Shown: positions 53,171 through 63,250 of the stretch, in pieces
Position numbering within the stretch: the first letter of the stretch is position 1
Layout: each line of letters starts with the position of its first letter
DNA from: Verticillium longisporum
Taxonomy: Eukaryota; Ascomycota; Sordariomycetes; Glomerellales; Plectosphaerellaceae
DNA: 64,000 nucleotides
Reading direction: 5' to 3'
Assembly: GCA_019188255.1 (NCBI GenBank)
Contig: JAETXT010000012.1
Location: forward strand, 186,001-250,000
Translations under genes and position numbers: made by a program
Notes under the pieces: model-generated
Told to the model about the DNA's origin: nothing
The model's input: the letters and a program-made list of their open reading frames with translations, nothing else
Databases searched by the model: none

Positions 53171-54370
53171 ATGAGTGGATCCCACCTGGGCTTGTCTCGT
53201 CATGGTTGGCTGCGACGTTTCTTCTCCAACCCCCGCGACAAGACGGGAATCATGGATACCAGCGACGCCTATCGACAGGCGCTGGAACGATCGACGACGC
53301 TTGATACTCCAACGGAATGGGCAGATGAAAGTCACGATGTTCCAGTGGCGCGTGGTATCAACCGGGCTGGTTGCGAGCAATGGCTCCGTGACATGTGTTT
53401 CCCCGCCGACGACGCGACGTGGAATCGCATCAAGATGAAATGGATCAGTTTTCTGTCCGCAACAAGCATGATGCCCGATGTGGCACTGGCGCCGAACCGC
53501 AAAGCCGTTCAATTCACCTCTGGTGATGGGCGCCTTGTCGACAGCATAGAAAAAAGGTTCTCCACAGACCGCTTCCACCGAAAGGTCGTGCAGGCGTCCT
53601 TTTGGGCAGACTCGGGCTTGGAAGGCCTAGAGGCGCTCGCAGAGCGGTGGCCAGGGATCGCGTGGACGGCGCTCAATGCCGCAGACGAGGGGAGGAGAGG
53701 CCAGGAGTTCCAGACACTGGCGGCGATCTGGGATCTGGGAAGGCGTCGACGGTACCAGGCGGTGTTGACGAGCATGTTGGGTTTCCTACTGTATTGCCAC
53801 GAGGATGGTGCTCTTCATGACCTAGGCCTACAGCTGGACCAAGACCAACAAGACGATCTTATCGACCTGGAGCAGGGGGTGTCCGTGTCCATGATGGAGC
53901 AGAGAACTCTGCGATGGAATAAGCCCAGTGCTCTTGACGGGGTCTGGGCCGTAACGGAACAGCTCCTAGTGAAAGCCATGAACAGGAGAGGGTCGACGGC
54001 GCAAAACAACCCGCTGCTGTGGTGGGTAGCGATCATGACCAAGTCGGCACTGGAAGGCGGTACCGACTTCATCAGCAGCGGCAGGTTCAACATGAACCCA
54101 ATGCCCATGGACCTGGACCTCCGTGGCCGAGCAGAGGCATTGGTACACTACGGCAAGATCTTGATGCTGAATACTGCATTTATTTCGTGGAATCCGGACC
54201 GGGATTCATTTGCGGAGGTCGAAGGGGACTTGAATCTAGTCGACAACGAGTGGCTGAACGTGGAGGTATCTCATCATCTCGACGTATCCCCTATTCTCAA
54301 GGTCCGTAATATAATGTACAGCTATACTCACAAGCTCTCAAGAAAGCAGCCGTGTACCAGACGTGGATGA
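53171..54370 (+). CDS. Uncharacterised 399-aa protein
   Basis: Long intact ORF. A plausible internal start is MDTSDAYRQALERSTTLDTP (~53252). It contains WNRIKMKWISFLSATSMMPD, WADSGLEGLEALAERWPGIA, a helix-rich MLGFLLYCHEDGALHDLGLQ, QQDDLIDLEQGVSVSMMEQR and LLWWVAIMTKSALEGGTDFI. It then reads RGRAEALVHYGKILMLNTAF. No membrane segment or catalytic motif is visible. The helix-rich style with L-W-W and A-L-V-H-Y blocks vaguely recalls large ORFs that accompany fungal RecQ/Helitron-like elements. A C2H2-like N-terminal piece of such an ORF lies at 61591-61773, but I cannot prove the link. It faces the coiled-coil gene tail-to-tail, 56 bp apart. Confidence 0.5.
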   Translation: MSGSHLGLSRHGWLRRFFSNPRDKTGIMDTSDAYRQALERSTTLDTPTEWADESHDVPVARGINRAGCEQWLRDMCFPADDATWNRIKMKWISFLSATSMMPDVALAPNRKAVQFTSGDGRLVDSIEKRFSTDRFHRKVVQASFWADSGLEGLEALAERWPGIAWTALNAADEGRRGQEFQTLAAIWDLGRRRRYQAVLTSMLGFLLYCHEDGALHDLGLQLDQDQQDDLIDLEQGVSVSMMEQRTLRWNKPSALDGVWAVTEQLLVKAMNRRGSTAQNNPLLWWVAIMTKSALEGGTDFISSGRFNMNPMPMDLDLRGRAEALVHYGKILMLNTAFISWNPDRDSFAEVEGDLNLVDNEWLNVEVSHHLDVSPILKVRNIMYSYTHKLSRKQPCTRRG

Positions 54371-54426
54371 GCGTGAGCGCATCCCGAACAGTCTCGGAGT
54401 CCTCCCCCAGCCCATCACTCGACGGG

Positions 54427-56034
54427 TCAGGCGGCGGACTCTCCCGTGGATAAAAAAGCCACGCCCGAATCTCGCCTGTTCGCGCCATTCATGGTTCCGT
54501 TACGTCGAGCGTTCCTCCGAGCCCCTCTCCGGGACACTTCTTCGCTGGCGTCTTTCACGTCCTCCCGCGTCAAGGCGTAACCCGGGTGTACGAGATCGAA
54601 ATCATCCTCCACACGTGCAAGGAATGCCGGCCATACGGTTCCGATCACGTCGTCTGACGCCCCGAGCGGGACAGACGGCTGGCTAGATGCAACGGAGGGC
54701 CGAGGCTGGGTGCGTCCGTCCTCCTGTACTGTAATGGACGGGAGCCGCCGCCATTCTTCCGGAACTTCGAGAGATAGGCTTGGATCCACTCTCTGTCGCG
54801 TCCTCTGTACGATTTGCCATGTCTCGCGGAGGAGGTCCGTGAGACAACGCATCGCCTCGTGGAACTGGTCACTTCGGTCTGCGGGAATCCAATGTTGTAC
54901 TGCTGCGGCGACCTCACGAACAACAAGAGCAGAGCGAGACGACGCCGGGTCATGCTTCCCTGACGCGGTCGCTTTCAAGAGAACGGCTCGGATAAAAGCA
55001 CCATGGCCAGAATGGCTCTTGCCCAGTTCTTCCAGCGCACGGTCTAGCTCCTCGCCCTGGTGAAGGAAGTACGTCGGCCTGAAAATATGTTTGACGAGCG
55101 CGTCTGCGAGTACGACCAGCGCAGCGAAAACCCGCATACGCTTGGCGGCGGGGGTGTTGGTCGGGGGAAGAGGAATGGCAGTGCGTCGGATTGCCTGATG
55201 GTCTCGGATGCCGGCCCACGCCGCGCCGTCCTCTAGACAGCTCTCAGGAAGGTCGGCTGTGAGCTCGGCGCCTAGGAAGTCTAGGACGCCACGGAAGGCG
55301 GAGTTGAGGCCCTGGCAGCTGTATTGCGATGTGAGTATATCGGAGAAACTAAAGGGTGCAGCTATGTCGCGTGTCTGGACCTACATCTGGACCCGGTTGA
55401 CTTCAAGACTAGGCATCTTGGTGATATGGGAGCGAACTGCAGCGAGCTCGTTCTGCGCCTTTCGCAATTCCTCCGACTTCTTCACGAGGTCGGACTGCAG
55501 AGATGACAAGTTTGCATTCAGGGCCTTTTCCCGCCCTTCTAGCAAAGAGACCTTCTCCTTCAATTCTTTGTTCTTCGCCTTCAGATTCAGGTTGTCCTTC
55601 TCATGGGCTTTGGCCGTCTCGGTCACTCGGAGGACCTTTTGCTCCCAGTCCCAGACCTGCGCGCAGAGATTCCCGACCTTTGTCTCCTCGCTTTCTTTCG
55701 CGTTTTCGGCAGCGACCCTCTCACGCTCCGCCGTGGCAAGGCGGGCTTCGAGAGCCCGGACTGCCTCAGTGTGTTCTCGCTTCTCCTTCTCCTGCTCTAT
55801 TCCGCGTAGAGACAGTTCGTTAAGATTCGTCTTGTACGCAACGTGGAGTTCGGTTAGTTCGCGCTCTTGCGCTTCATGCCTGTGCGCCAACTCCTTGACT
55901 CGCTGATATCCACCCCGAGATTTAAGTGCGGCAATGAAGGCGAAAAAGTAGTCCACATCCCTCTCTGTGTCAGATGTCGAGGGCGAAGGGGTCGCTTTGG
56001 GGGATTGAGGCATTAGGGCAACGGACGGCGCCAT
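54427..56034 (-). pseudogene. Coiled-coil fungal protein, 535 codons with one in-frame TAG
   Basis: One frame runs from MAPSVALMPQSPKATPSPST (56034) to SGESAA (54427), interrupted only by TAG at 55383-55381 after NRVQM. Residues ~40-210 form a long coiled coil (AHRHEAQERELTELHVAYKT; NLCAQVWDWEQKVLRVTETA; LEGREKALNANLSSLQSDLV). After the stop the frame continues DIAAPFSFSDILTSQYSCQG, IPLPPTNTPAAKRMRVFAAL and VKHIFRPTYFL, then a helical domain and an Arg/Gly tail. I know this arrangement from a common, uncharacterised fungal family. The TAG could derive from CAG by one C-to-T change. It is either a fresh nonsense mutation, translational readthrough, or a small unrecognised intron. Confidence 0.65.
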
Positions 56035-58756
56035 GATCAGGTCGATGCGTTGGAGGGTGACTGCGACGCGGAGCTCGGCTTATCAGGGTGAATGGATAGA
56101 TATGAACATGGCTTATCTACTGCAAGAACGAGAAGTTAGTCGGTCGTCGGAGGTCTAGCTGGACGAGGCGGTTGGTTCCATGCACATCAAGACACGCGTG
56201 ACTTGCGAAAGTGCTTGGCGCTATAGCTGATACGACTCCATACCGGCCGGCAGGCTACACCAGCGAGTGCAAGGCGGACCAACGACAGGACCACGCACGA
56301 CGTGGTCGCAGAAAAGTGACCTACACTATTAGGTTGACGAAAGGTGTAGGAACGATTGGCTATGGGTGGCTCCCTCGGAGGAACCCCCCGCGCCAGGGCA
56401 GCCTCGTCACGTTTCTGCAATGCATGTGGAGGATACCATGTAGGTAGCTGCTAAACAGCCCGGAAACCTCGCGTTCCCTGATGTTAAACCAACTATCTCC
56501 CTGCGTCTAGGCTGTGCTAGGTCTCCGTATTGTTCCGACCAGCCAAGAAGGAACATTGACATCCAGAGAGGCCTTGAATCGACTATCACCCGCGAGGTAA
56601 AGCCGGTCTCAAGACAGCCTAGGAGACTTTCATTAGGAGCACTGATGGGAGTGGGATTTCCTGCCTGAGAGCATCGCGGCTCCAAATGGACGTAAGCTAG
56701 GGCACTGCCAGGGAACGAAACGACGAAGCCACGAGGGGACCCCTCGACCTCTGGGAGACTACGTTCCAGCCTCCTAGTGCGACCATATCGCTGGCTGCGA
56801 GCAAGTACGGGTAGTCCAACTAATTTGTATCGTCGACCGTCCGGTGAAGGTGCTATTACGCCCATCGGGAGAGAGAGAATGGTTCCACGCCAAGACGCGA
56901 CGATATCAATTTCCTAATGCACAGAATATGAAGTTAACAGACACACACAGAAAGCCTGCTTCATATTGCATTCCGCCAGCGAGCCCCTAAGGAGAGTCGC
57001 GTGCCATGACTTCCATCATTCGTCGCTCCTCCTCAAATTGCCGCAATTGGTCTGCTGTGGTGATCAAAACCCCAGTATCCTCATCGGAGTCACCAGTGAA
57101 GGGGCATGTAAGTATTTTGCACTCCCCAGTCGATGCCTCTGCGTCTTCATGCCCACATACTCGCCGATCTTCGATCTCTGTCCGCGAGACTACCTGGCCG
57201 TGGGCATCTCTCGAGACGTATTTCACTTCGATGGCTGTGTGTAAGACACCAATCAAAGCAGAATGGAGCGAAGCACAGCTTGGTACAAGTTGCGGACTTG
57301 CAAAGCTCCCTAGGGCTTGCATCTCATTAGCAAGAACAAACGACGTTGTGATGGGGCTTTGATCTACCACTGAAAGCGCTCGCCATAGGCTTCCATATCG
57401 TCCAACGCTGCTTCTAGATCCCTACAGTCTGATCTTTATCGAAACGGCGCGCCATGATATCGACTTGGTAGTAGTGTAGATAATGAATCGTCAACATGAT
57501 CTGCAGGGGAGGATTCCTCGCGATGTGATTACCCCGTACAGTCCGGGTGCCGGCCGGCCGGTAGAGTGAGGTGATCGCTGGCGCACTCGCGTTGGCGAAG
57601 ACACCGAAGTTGAGGAGTTTTGCGACTGGTTTGGGATGAGGGTCTCCTGGGGGTTGACGGATGCGACCAACCTGTGCAAGGTCTGGCAGTGAGTGTTACT
57701 ATAATGTCTTTTGTTGAGCGAGCTTCGGAGAGGAGAGGTTCTCTCCGCTGAATAGACTTCGAGGTGAGGACCAGAAGAAGGGGAGAACAGACCAACAACA
57801 TCGGACCGGTGCACAGCTGAAAGCAAACTCAACCAGACTGGAGAGACGAGTCCGACGAGAAGAGCATCCTGCATGCATGCGCGCTCCCACTAAGCCGCAA
57901 GGGACATCATGGCCATGCACGATGGACGCAGACACGGGTTGGCTATCTGTTTGTGGGTGCGTCATGCTTCGTACTTTGCCGGACTGTCCTGTCAATCAAG
58001 TCGCCACCTCCATCGTTGTGGCCTCAAGATTCAAGGACCCCCCCCTCTATCTCTTCCTCTCTCTCCCTCTCTTGCCGGAGATCGGTCGTCTATTATGATG
58101 TTCGTGCCTAACGCCGCAGACTGTCAGGTCCTGATCACGGGTATGGACATCCGATAACGAAAGAATTATGTACTAATTGTATAGAGAACCTCCGAGCGCC
58201 TGTATCCAGGTATGCAGTATGCATACGGCCATTATAACATACCGAACCTAAGGCCCTTATGGTGGGGTTAAGGCTTGCGTAGTTGCCTCCCCTTCCTTCG
58301 CCACCACAGTCTGTCTCCCCCTTCAGACTATTATAAGAAAGACGTACTTATTTGATGTTCTACAGGATGCAATAACGAATTCTATTCATTGAACGAAGTG
58401 CTCCTTCAAACCCAGTAGCTTTTGGGAAAGGAGCTAGGGGGGCTAGATAGTACCGAGGGCGACGCGTCGGTGAAATAGAGAGGAAATGGCGTTTAGATAC
58501 TTCCTCCTCATGCTTAGCTACGGTCAATCTTGTTTTCAATTGAAGGTGTTCTCCTCTCGAGGGCCTGCAACTGTACCAATTGTTTCCCGAATCACGCCCT
58601 GATTTGTTTGGCAAGGCTCTTCCAGAGGTGCGGGGTCGAAGCTGGCTGGTGTCAAAAATGCTGCCTCGGCAATCTGAAACAGAACTGGTCCGTGCATATC
58701 GTCATTTTGTCTGACCAATAACAAACGAGGGTCGCCCCTAGCAACGTGATTCTCGC
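56035..58756. other. No well-supported gene
   Basis: The best frame is 57370-56987 (minus, 127 codons, with a charged C-terminal helix QLRQFEEERRMMEVMARDSP and KILTCPFTGD). It may be a real terminal exon but shows no domain. A 152-codon minus frame (56865-56407) is Arg/Pro-rich and probably spurious. Confidence 0.35.
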
Positions 58757-58834
58757 TTGTTCAACACTGTTTTTCAGACCCATCGCGCAGTTTCTGTCTA
58801 TTTTCCATCGAACGAACAACGACAGCGATATCTC

Positions 58835-61144
58835 ATGGCCCAACAGAGGAGCGTAGAGGAGCTACAGAAGCTCCTGGACGAGGCTTTGCAGCGCGCCGAA
58901 GAAGCAGAGATAGGACGACAGGCAGAGCGACAACGCGCCGAGGACGAGCGACAACGCGCCGAGGCTTCGGAGGAACAAACACGATTTACAACACTACACG
59001 AATACATCGCAGCCTGCCATGCATCTGTTTTCTCCCGGTTTGTCATCGAAACTGATCCAAAATTGACCTCGAGGGGCTCCATCACAAATCCCCGTGACAA
59101 GTGGTGTCCTGCAAATCTGCGGCCATGGTCCGACTTCATTGATCAACAGAAGCTCACTTTCGGTACACTCTACGATTCCTTTCCTACCGACCGCCGCGTT
59201 TTCGAGAACCGAAATTTCCTGGACGTCTTGGGCAACAGGGTCTCTCAACGGCCGATAGCAGACGAGAAGACGCTCGAATATTTCCTGCATAATAGCGTGG
59301 AGGATCCGGTCAGGGCCATCATTCATCAACTCAAAATGGTGGAAGAGGTCAGCAGGGCATTTCAGATTGGAGATGGTGTTGTCTTTGACAACCATCCCTA
59401 TGCCCTCAGCGATGTCGCCGAAGAAGTCGTCGATAGGGAGACCCAGTCGACGCGACCACGGACACCAGACCACCGAGGTGATCTCAATCAGCTGCGACCG
59501 GATCAAATATGCGTGTATCGATCCGACAATGCCCTGTCTTCCCTGCGCACTATGGTGTACATATCCGAATATAAGCCGCCCCACAAGCTAACGGCGCCAC
59601 ATCTTCGTCTCGGACTCCGCGCTATGGACATCTACAAGGAAGTTGTAAATCGAAAGACGATTCCAACTTCTGCAGACCCCGACGCGCGTTTCCAGTATCA
59701 CGCGGAGAGGCTGACGGCATCTGCAATCACGCAGACGTATCATTACATGATTGAAAGTGGCCTTGACTACGGTCTTCTGACGACTGGCGAGGCCATCGTA
59801 TTTCTGAAAATTGACTGGGATCAGCCCGAAACGCTGTACTATCATCTAGCGGAACCTGGTCCGGAGGTCTCAGCCCATCCAAACAACCTGCCAATCTGTA
59901 CGGCTGTCGGTCAATATCTGGCGTTCACCCTCATGGCTCTTGGTTCGCCTGGACAACAACGGACGCATGGGCAGGAGGAACGTCGGAGAGCGATGGAGCA
60001 CTTGAAGACGTGGGCTGAGGACTTCGAAACGACATTGCGTTCCATCCCGGAAAATGAACGATCGGCATCATCGGACGACTCACCTGGTTATGAACCTACC
60101 ACCTACAAAGGCGTTGATCGGTCACCGGCCTTGCCCCGCAGAAGGAGACGTCGAGGTGCTGAGACTCAGGTTGGCGAGAAGTCGCTGACGAAGGACAATA
60201 GGCGGGAACCATCTGATGACGAGTCGGCACCCAAGCCACCGGACACGCCTACGCCCAGCGGACGAAATGCAAGACCAGGAACTAGGCGGAGTCAGCGGCT
60301 GGCGCCACGGCCGCGCGGAGGAGGCGGCGAGCAGGATCGGCAGTACTGTACGCAGAAATGCCTTCTCGCGATGGTCAGAGGTGGTTTTCTCGACTTACAT
60401 TGCCCGAACGTGGCACTTCACCACAAGAGCTGTGTCTCCGCCCGCGCACGTCATCCTGTCGATCATGTGGAATGGCTTCGCCTACTGCGGAAGCAGCTAG
60501 AACAGTCTCTTGACGACGGGATCAAGCCATTAGGGGAGGGTGGCGCACGGGGCGTGCTTTTTCAAGTGACTTTACTTGCCCACGGCTACACCTTTGTCAG
60601 CAAGGGCACCGTGCCGGCTTTCATCACAGATCTCGAGCACGAGGCTTCGGTTTACGACCGTCTCAAGTCTATTCAAGGCGCCAACGTGCCTGTATTCCTG
60701 GGTGCTATCGACCTCCGATCGATGAACAAGACTTACTACTACGACCATCGGGTCTACGTGGTGCATATGACATTTTTGTCATGGGGAGGTTGCAGCATCG
60801 GCAAAACAGAGAAAGTGGGCGACACAAACAAGTCGCTCGAAAGTGAGGCCATTCAATCCCTGAGAGCCTTGCATCGAGAGGGGGTGATCCACAAGGATGT
60901 GCGACTTGCGAACATGTTGTTCAACCCTGAGACCAATAGGGTTATGTTCATCGACTTTGAACGGGCCTTGCTACTCAAGCCGCCCCGGCGTCCGTTGGCG
61001 CAGCTGGTGCCAAACAAGCGAGCGTGGAAGTCTGAGATGATGATGGATGTCAACAAGGCGACTGATGATTCAAGCAGACAGATTGGGTCAAGTCAAAGTT
61101 TTTCAGAGGATATTTCAATGGCAAAGATGGCTTTCTTTGCATGA
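58835..61144 (+). CDS. Nuclease-like plus kinase-like fusion protein (769 aa)
   Basis: Intact ORF. MAQQRSVEELQKLLDEALQR at 58835 is preferred over the ATG at 58757, whose 26 extra residues look random. Numbering from MAQQ: coiled coil ~1-50. An N-terminal domain ~55-375 contains LRPDQICVYRS (Asp ~223) and VYISEYKPPHKL (E-x-K ~245-247), i.e. D...ExK as in PD-(D/E)XK nuclease folds. A disordered basic linker ~410-500 follows. The C-terminal kinase-like domain has LGEGGARGVLFQV (~566-578), a possible Lys at VSKG (~590), HEASVYDRL (Glu ~603), HREGVIHKDVRLANM (~680-694, HKD) and FIDFERALLL (DFE ~707-709). This nuclease-kinase arrangement matches a widespread fungal family related to the cores proposed for Crinkler-type effectors. 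No signal peptide. It is the largest intact gene of the window. Confidence 0.75.
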   Translation: MAQQRSVEELQKLLDEALQRAEEAEIGRQAERQRAEDERQRAEASEEQTRFTTLHEYIAACHASVFSRFVIETDPKLTSRGSITNPRDKWCPANLRPWSDFIDQQKLTFGTLYDSFPTDRRVFENRNFLDVLGNRVSQRPIADEKTLEYFLHNSVEDPVRAIIHQLKMVEEVSRAFQIGDGVVFDNHPYALSDVAEEVVDRETQSTRPRTPDHRGDLNQLRPDQICVYRSDNALSSLRTMVYISEYKPPHKLTAPHLRLGLRAMDIYKEVVNRKTIPTSADPDARFQYHAERLTASAITQTYHYMIESGLDYGLLTTGEAIVFLKIDWDQPETLYYHLAEPGPEVSAHPNNLPICTAVGQYLAFTLMALGSPGQQRTHGQEERRRAMEHLKTWAEDFETTLRSIPENERSASSDDSPGYEPTTYKGVDRSPALPRRRRRRGAETQVGEKSLTKDNRREPSDDESAPKPPDTPTPSGRNARPGTRRSQRLAPRPRGGGGEQDRQYCTQKCLLAMVRGGFLDLHCPNVALHHKSCVSARARHPVDHVEWLRLLRKQLEQSLDDGIKPLGEGGARGVLFQVTLLAHGYTFVSKGTVPAFITDLEHEASVYDRLKSIQGANVPVFLGAIDLRSMNKTYYYDHRVYVVHMTFLSWGGCSIGKTEKVGDTNKSLESEAIQSLRALHREGVIHKDVRLANMLFNPETNRVMFIDFERALLLKPPRRPLAQLVPNKRAWKSEMMMDVNKATDDSSRQIGSSQSFSEDISMAKMAFFA

Positions 61145-61310
61145 AATGTTCCCTGAGGACATGGGTTGGTGCTTTCTGTCTAGGCGACATGAAACGTTAG
61201 GCAAGTTAATACAAGGTAATAGATAAGATCGCCAAGCCTTCACAAATCTGAAGTTGGGGAACGTCACGTCGGTGATCATGAGTTTCAATGCCTACTGTAC
61301 AAATACCCTA

Positions 61311-61445
61311 CTGTACCAATACCCTGATGTATCAGGTCCAGATACACGAAATTGTGGCCCGTGCATCACCAAAAGTCTGTCTCCTGCCCCCCTGTGCCAT
61401 CGACCAGATGTATTAGGTCCAGATACACGAAATTGTGGCCCGTGC
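61311..61445 (+). repeat. Dispersed ~120-bp repeat (second family), copy 2
   Basis: Starts CTGTACCAATACCCTGATGT and matches copy 1 at 51941 almost base for base. Here AGGTCCAGATACACGAAATT GTGGCCCGTGC occurs twice (61335 and 61416), showing an internal ~81-bp period that is truncated in copy 1. A further partial CTACTGTAC repeat precedes it. Confidence 0.8.
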
Positions 61446-61590
61446 TCGCGACCGTGTTTAGCGGCCGCCTCAGTGGGACGCGCGTCAAGTGATATTGCCG
61501 ACGAAGCAGCGCGGTCAATGTCGGCTTTCCACCTAACTGCGTTTCGAGCAATCAATCTGTTCATATGCTGCAACATACAGCGAAAGCCTC

Positions 61591-61773
61591 ATGGATGCCG
61601 ACGACCTCACATTCCTTCGCTCGCAGCAGCTTGTGATCGACCGTACGGCTCTGGTCCTCATCTGCGGCCGCCCCGAATGTCTTACTGGCCTGTCACCGAA
61701 GACCCACCAGGTGAACGACCACCTCAATCGAAAACACCACATTCCTGCGGAGGTGCGGGGTCACGAGACATGA
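61591..61773 (+). CDS. C2H2-like zinc-finger fragment of a transposon-type ORF
   Basis: 60-codon ORF MDADDLTFLRSQQLVIDRTA, then LVLICGRPECLTGLSPKTH and HLNRKHHIPAEVRGHET. Spacing C-x4-C...H-x5-H resembles the N-terminal zinc finger found in large ORFs linked to fungal RecQ-type or Helitron-like elements (pattern: V(L)IC...C...V..HL...H.I). The ORF ends just where the non-LTR element begins, so it is probably truncated by that insertion. Confidence 0.4.
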   Translation: MDADDLTFLRSQQLVIDRTALVLICGRPECLTGLSPKTHQVNDHLNRKHHIPAEVRGHET

Positions 61774-61962
61774 GCTGTAACGCTGCGCGTGGTGTGCTGT
61801 GGGATCTCCGAACAGCAGCGGACAGACAGACTCGAAGATTGAAATCATTTACTATTTCGTTGAAGTACGGCAGCAGATTGATCGTGGGTGGGCTGGTCTT
61901 GACGTGGGACGGCGCGACGCGAACTGGTGGATCCCACTCCACGTGGCGCCCCACCTGCAGCC

Positions 61963-63250
61963 ATGGCGATCGAACGCGACACGATCCGTGTCGCGTCGGA
62001 TGGTGTTGAGAGACGACAACTTCGACCGAAGCGCAAGCCGAGCAACAAAGCCATCGACAATCGAGCCATCGACAACGAAGCCATCGACAATCAAGCAACC
62101 GACGATGCGACCGACGATGCGGAAGTCACGAAGCGAAGTAAGGGGCGCGGTACCAAATCGACGGTGCGACGACCAACCCCGGGACCAGTGGAGGGCAGCT
62201 GGACGGAAGGACTTTGCTACGCGCTATGGAAAAACAGATGGAACTACAGACGAAGATCATGAGAAAGGTCCTGGAAGAGTCCCAGTCTCAGTCGAGAAGA
62301 ATTGAGGAGCTCCAGAACGAAGTGGAGGAGCTTAGGAAAGCCCTCCATGCGACCACGAACGAAGCCCAGAGCCTGCGTGCGAGCATCGAAGCAAACACTA
62401 CGACAATCGCTGGGCAGGATAGGTCGGAGCCATCCTACGCAGACATCGCCCGGATGCCACCGGCCGGCCAACTCAGCAACACGAGGCAGGCTACCACGAC
62501 AACCCCAACGGACACGCACTTCTGCACAATCGACACGTCAAGGATCGAGGGTGAACAAGATGAACAACTCACACCGGGCGCTGTTCGTACCCTCACGGAA
62601 GGCGAGGTTAGGATGGACCAAAGCCAACCTAATTGGCGTTGCCTGGCCGTGACTAAAGAGCCGAAGACGCCTCGAATCAGGATTGCCTGCAGAAACGAGC
62701 AGGAACACACTATGGTGAAACGGCTAGTAGAAGCCAAGCTGCCTAGAGGAGCTCGGATGCTGCGAGACGAACTCTATCCTGTTAAAGTAGACTACGTAAG
62801 CCGAACGGCGGTCTTGGATGAGGCGAACCACATCCGTAGTGGAGCAGCTGAGGAGATTGGTAAAGAAAACGACGTTTAAGTTGCGAAAGTTGGCTGGCTA
62901 AGCAATAGAGACGTTGCGAAGGCCTGCGGATCAATGGTTATTTACCTCACGAGGAGAAGGGACGCGGAGAGGCTAATCGCAGAAGGTTACGCTTATGCAG
63001 GAGGACAATCTAGGAGGGCCAAGGTCTTTGAACCTCGTCCTCGTCTCGACCAGTGCTACAACTGTCAACAGTTTGGTTTCGGCCACAAAGCTCACCAGTG
63101 CGACCGACCCAGGTATGCGGGAAATGCGCCAAGGAGGGTCACTATCATAGTGCTTGCACTGAGACCATCCTCAAATGTGTTCCCTGCGGAGGTCCTCATG
63201 CATCGTTCAGCAGAAATTGCAGGAAGCTGTACCCGTCTTTGAATGAGTAG
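61963..63250 (+). pseudogene. LINE ORF1 (gag-like, CCHC zinc knuckles), broken
   Basis: Starts MAIERDTIRVASDGVERRQL, with an (AIDN)n-like repeat, then a frameshift near 62210. It continues in a coiled coil (LEESQSQSRRIEELQNEVEE LRKAL). A TAA at 62877 follows NDV, where CAA (Gln) would fit; the frame reopens VAKVGWLSNRDVAKACGSMV and IYLTRRRDAERLIAEG. Then CYNCQQFGFGHKAHQC, a frameshift near 63110, and two further knuckles CGKCAKEGHYHSAC (CX2CX4HX4C) and CVPCGGPHASFSRNC. ORF1 proteins bind the element RNA. The stop at 63248 overlaps the ORF2 start. Confidence 0.75.

Noticed and set aside
56407..56865. 152-codon minus ORF
   Set aside because: No domain, poor start context and Arg/Pro-rich composition typical of chance frames.
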